Assembly: GCA_016791425.1 (NCBI GenBank)
Contig: JAEUMQ010000013.1
Location: 248,001-312,000, forward strand
From: Hyphomonadaceae bacterium
GTDB lineage: Bacteria > Pseudomonadota > Alphaproteobacteria > Caulobacterales > Aquidulcibacteraceae
Reading direction: 5' to 3'
Length of the DNA: 64,000 nucleotides
Below the pieces are notes generated by a model, which saw only the letters and a program-made list of their open reading frames with translations, was not told the origin of the DNA and did not search any database. Position numbers and translations under genes: made by a program. Of this stretch, positions 62,608-64,000 are shown one piece after another (the first letter of the stretch is position 1; every line of letters starts with the position of its first letter).

Positions 62608-64000
62608 TCAGACCTTAACCGAGTTGAGGCGCAGCGCGTTCGCGATCACCGAAACAGATGACAGCGCCATCGCCGCCGCCGCGATCATCGGCGACAGCAG
62701 ATCGCCGGCGAGCGGATAAAGGACGCCCGCAGCGATCGGAATGCCGGCGACATTATAGGCGAAGGCGAAGAACAGGTTCTGCCGGATGTTGTTCATCGTC
62801 GCCTTCGAGATCGCCCGCGCGCGCACGATGCCGCCGAGATCGCCCTTCAACAGCGTGACGCCCGCGCTCTCCATCGCGACATCCGTGCCGGTGCCCATCG
62901 CAATCCCGACATCGGCGGCCGCCAGTGCAGGCGCGTCATTCACGCCGTCGCCCGCCATTGCAACGACGCGGCCCTGCGCCTTGAGCTTTGTAACGATCTG
63001 CGATTTGTCCTGTGGAAGGACTTCGGCCTCGACCTCATCGAGCCCGAGCTTGCGCGCCACCGCTTCCGCCGTCGTGCGATTGTCGCCGGTCAGCATGACG
63101 AGCTTCACGCCCTGCCCCCGCAGCGCTGCAAGCGCGGCCGGCGTGCTGGCCTTGACCGGGTCCGCTATGCCGAGGACGCCGCGCACCACTCCGTCGACAG
63201 CAACATAGATCGCCGTCGCGCCATCGGCGCGCATGGTCTCAGCGGCGATATGAAGGGGTGCCGCATCGATATTCAGCTCTGAAAGATAGCGTTCGGCGCC
63301 GAGCACGAGACGCTTACCTTCGACGACGCCGATAACGCCTTTGCCGGTCGGGGAATCGAAATCGCTCGGCTCGACGAGCGCAATGCTTCGCGCATTTGCC
63401 GCGGCCACAATGGCCAGCGCCAAGGGATGCTCGCTGCGGTTTTCGAGGCTCGCGGCAAGGCGCAGCACTTCGGGCTCATCCATGCCTTCGGTCTGGACGG
63501 CGACCAATGCAGGCTTGCCTTCGGTGAGCGTGCCGGTCTTGTCGAGAACGAGCGTATCGACCTTCTCAAAATGCTCTAAGGCTTCGGCGCTCTTGATCAG
63601 GACACCTGCGCGTGCGCCGCGTCCGACCCCAGCCATGATCGACATCGGCGTAGCTAGTCCAAGCGCACATGGGCACGCGATGATGAGCACCGACACAGCG
63701 GCGATCAGCCCATAGGCGAAACGCGGCTCTGGTCCAACCAGCGCCCAGCCGATGAAGGCGAGGATCGCGACGCCGATCACGGTCGGGACAAACCACCCCG
63801 ACACCGCGTCGGCCATACGCTGGATCGGTGCGCGCGAGCGCTGCGCATCGGCGACCATTTGCACGATCTGGGACAACATGGTGTCGCGTCCAACACGTTG
63901 CGCTTCGATGACGAGCGCGCCGGTCTGATTGAGCGTGCCGCCGATGACCTTCTCGCCCTCGCCGCGCGTCACCGGCATGGATTCGCCCGTCACCATGGAT
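62608..64000 (-). CDS. copA: Copper-translocating P-type ATPase CopA-like, C-terminal part (runs off window)
   Basis: The C-terminal ~464 residues of a P1B-type ATPase; the N-terminal metal-binding domains lie beyond base 64000. Visible elements are TGES of the actuator domain at the window edge, the transmembrane CPC motif ([15 protein letters not shown]), the phosphorylation site [11 protein letters not shown], the HP motif in [11 protein letters not shown], and [20 protein letters not shown]. The final helices carry [11 protein letters not shown] and [16 protein letters not shown], which is the CopA Cu(I) signature. It exports copper from the cytoplasm. Confidence 0.95.
   Translation of the reverse strand, partial: SMVTGESMPVTRGEGEKVIGGTLNQTGALVIEAQRVGRDTMLSQIVQMVADAQRSRAPIQRMADAVSGWFVPTVIGVAILAFIGWALVGPEPRFAYGLIAAVSVLIIACPCALGLATPMSIMAGVGRGARAGVLIKSAEALEHFEKVDTLVLDKTGTLTEGKPALVAVQTEGMDEPEVLRLAASLENRSEHPLALAIVAAANARSIALVEPSDFDSPTGKGVIGVVEGKRLVLGAERYLSELNIDAAPLHIAAETMRADGATAIYVAVDGVVRGVLGIADPVKASTPAALAALRGQGVKLVMLTGDNRTTAEAVARKLGLDEVEAEVLPQDKSQIVTKLKAQGRVVAMAGDGVNDAPALAAADVGIAMGTGTDVAMESAGVTLLKGDLGGIVRARAISKATMNNIRQNLFFAFAYNVAGIPIAAGVLYPLAGDLLSPMIAAAAMALSSVSVIANALRLNSVKV

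Overview
The window comes from a GC-rich alphaproteobacterium. Gene content, codon use and TonB/cobalamin gene organisation suggest Caulobacterales or Hyphomonadaceae, but that placement is an inference. No rRNA, tRNA or CRISPR array is visible.

Layout. (1) 1-3180: a vitamin B12 uptake locus. A partial BtuB-like TonB receptor (minus) and btuF-btuC (plus) are transcribed divergently, and each has its own adenosylcobalamin riboswitch in the shared ~880-bp intergenic region. No btuD ATPase follows btuC. (2) About 3.2-38.0 kb: a conjugative element. It carries an AlpA-like regulator, a full leftward Trb-type type IV secretion operon (traG-copG-trbBCDEJLFGI), an Lrp-like regulator, ParB, ArdC, SSB and HNH genes each with its own hairpin leader, a defence/cargo island, the TraF peptidase, a candidate oriT and a MOBP/DUF3363-like relaxase. 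No integrase or replication initiator is visible. A ~92-bp hairpin-bearing repeat occurs close to both ends. (3) The defence island (19.9-35.4 kb) holds a DEDDh exonuclease, a SIR2-HerA pair, a type I restriction-modification operon, a PD-(D/E)XK-like protein, and a leftward operon of mobile mystery protein A, mobile mystery protein B (Fic-like) and an AbiGi-like protein. The restriction operon includes an extra half-specificity gene, an embedded zinc-ribbon/nucleoside-deoxyribosyltransferase-like gene and a YgjP metallopeptidase.

(4) 38.2-57.9 kb: a chromosomal stress and energy cluster. It contains cytochrome b561, a two-component system coupled to a VIT1/CCC1 transporter, acetate kinase, a divergent phosphoketolase-like enzyme, a universal stress protein, a P-type cation ATPase, an AMP-phosphorylase-type enzyme, a PRPP-synthetase-like enzyme, an FtsX-type ABC exporter with a membrane-fusion protein, a beta-CASP metallo-beta-lactamase and a DUF302 protein. 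Two divergent promoter regions in this cluster carry nearly identical FNR/FixK-like boxes (45948 and 56951), which suggests a shared low-oxygen regulon. The enzymes could link nucleotide breakdown to ribose phosphates, acetyl phosphate and ATP.

(5) 57.9-64 kb: an OsmC remnant, a DUF2938 membrane protein, and a probable metal-stress operon (AraC regulator, a 43-residue metallothionein-like protein, a membrane-DUF3703 fusion, an oxidoreductase). An alpha/beta hydrolase and the C-terminal part of a CopA-like copper ATPase running off the window end follow.
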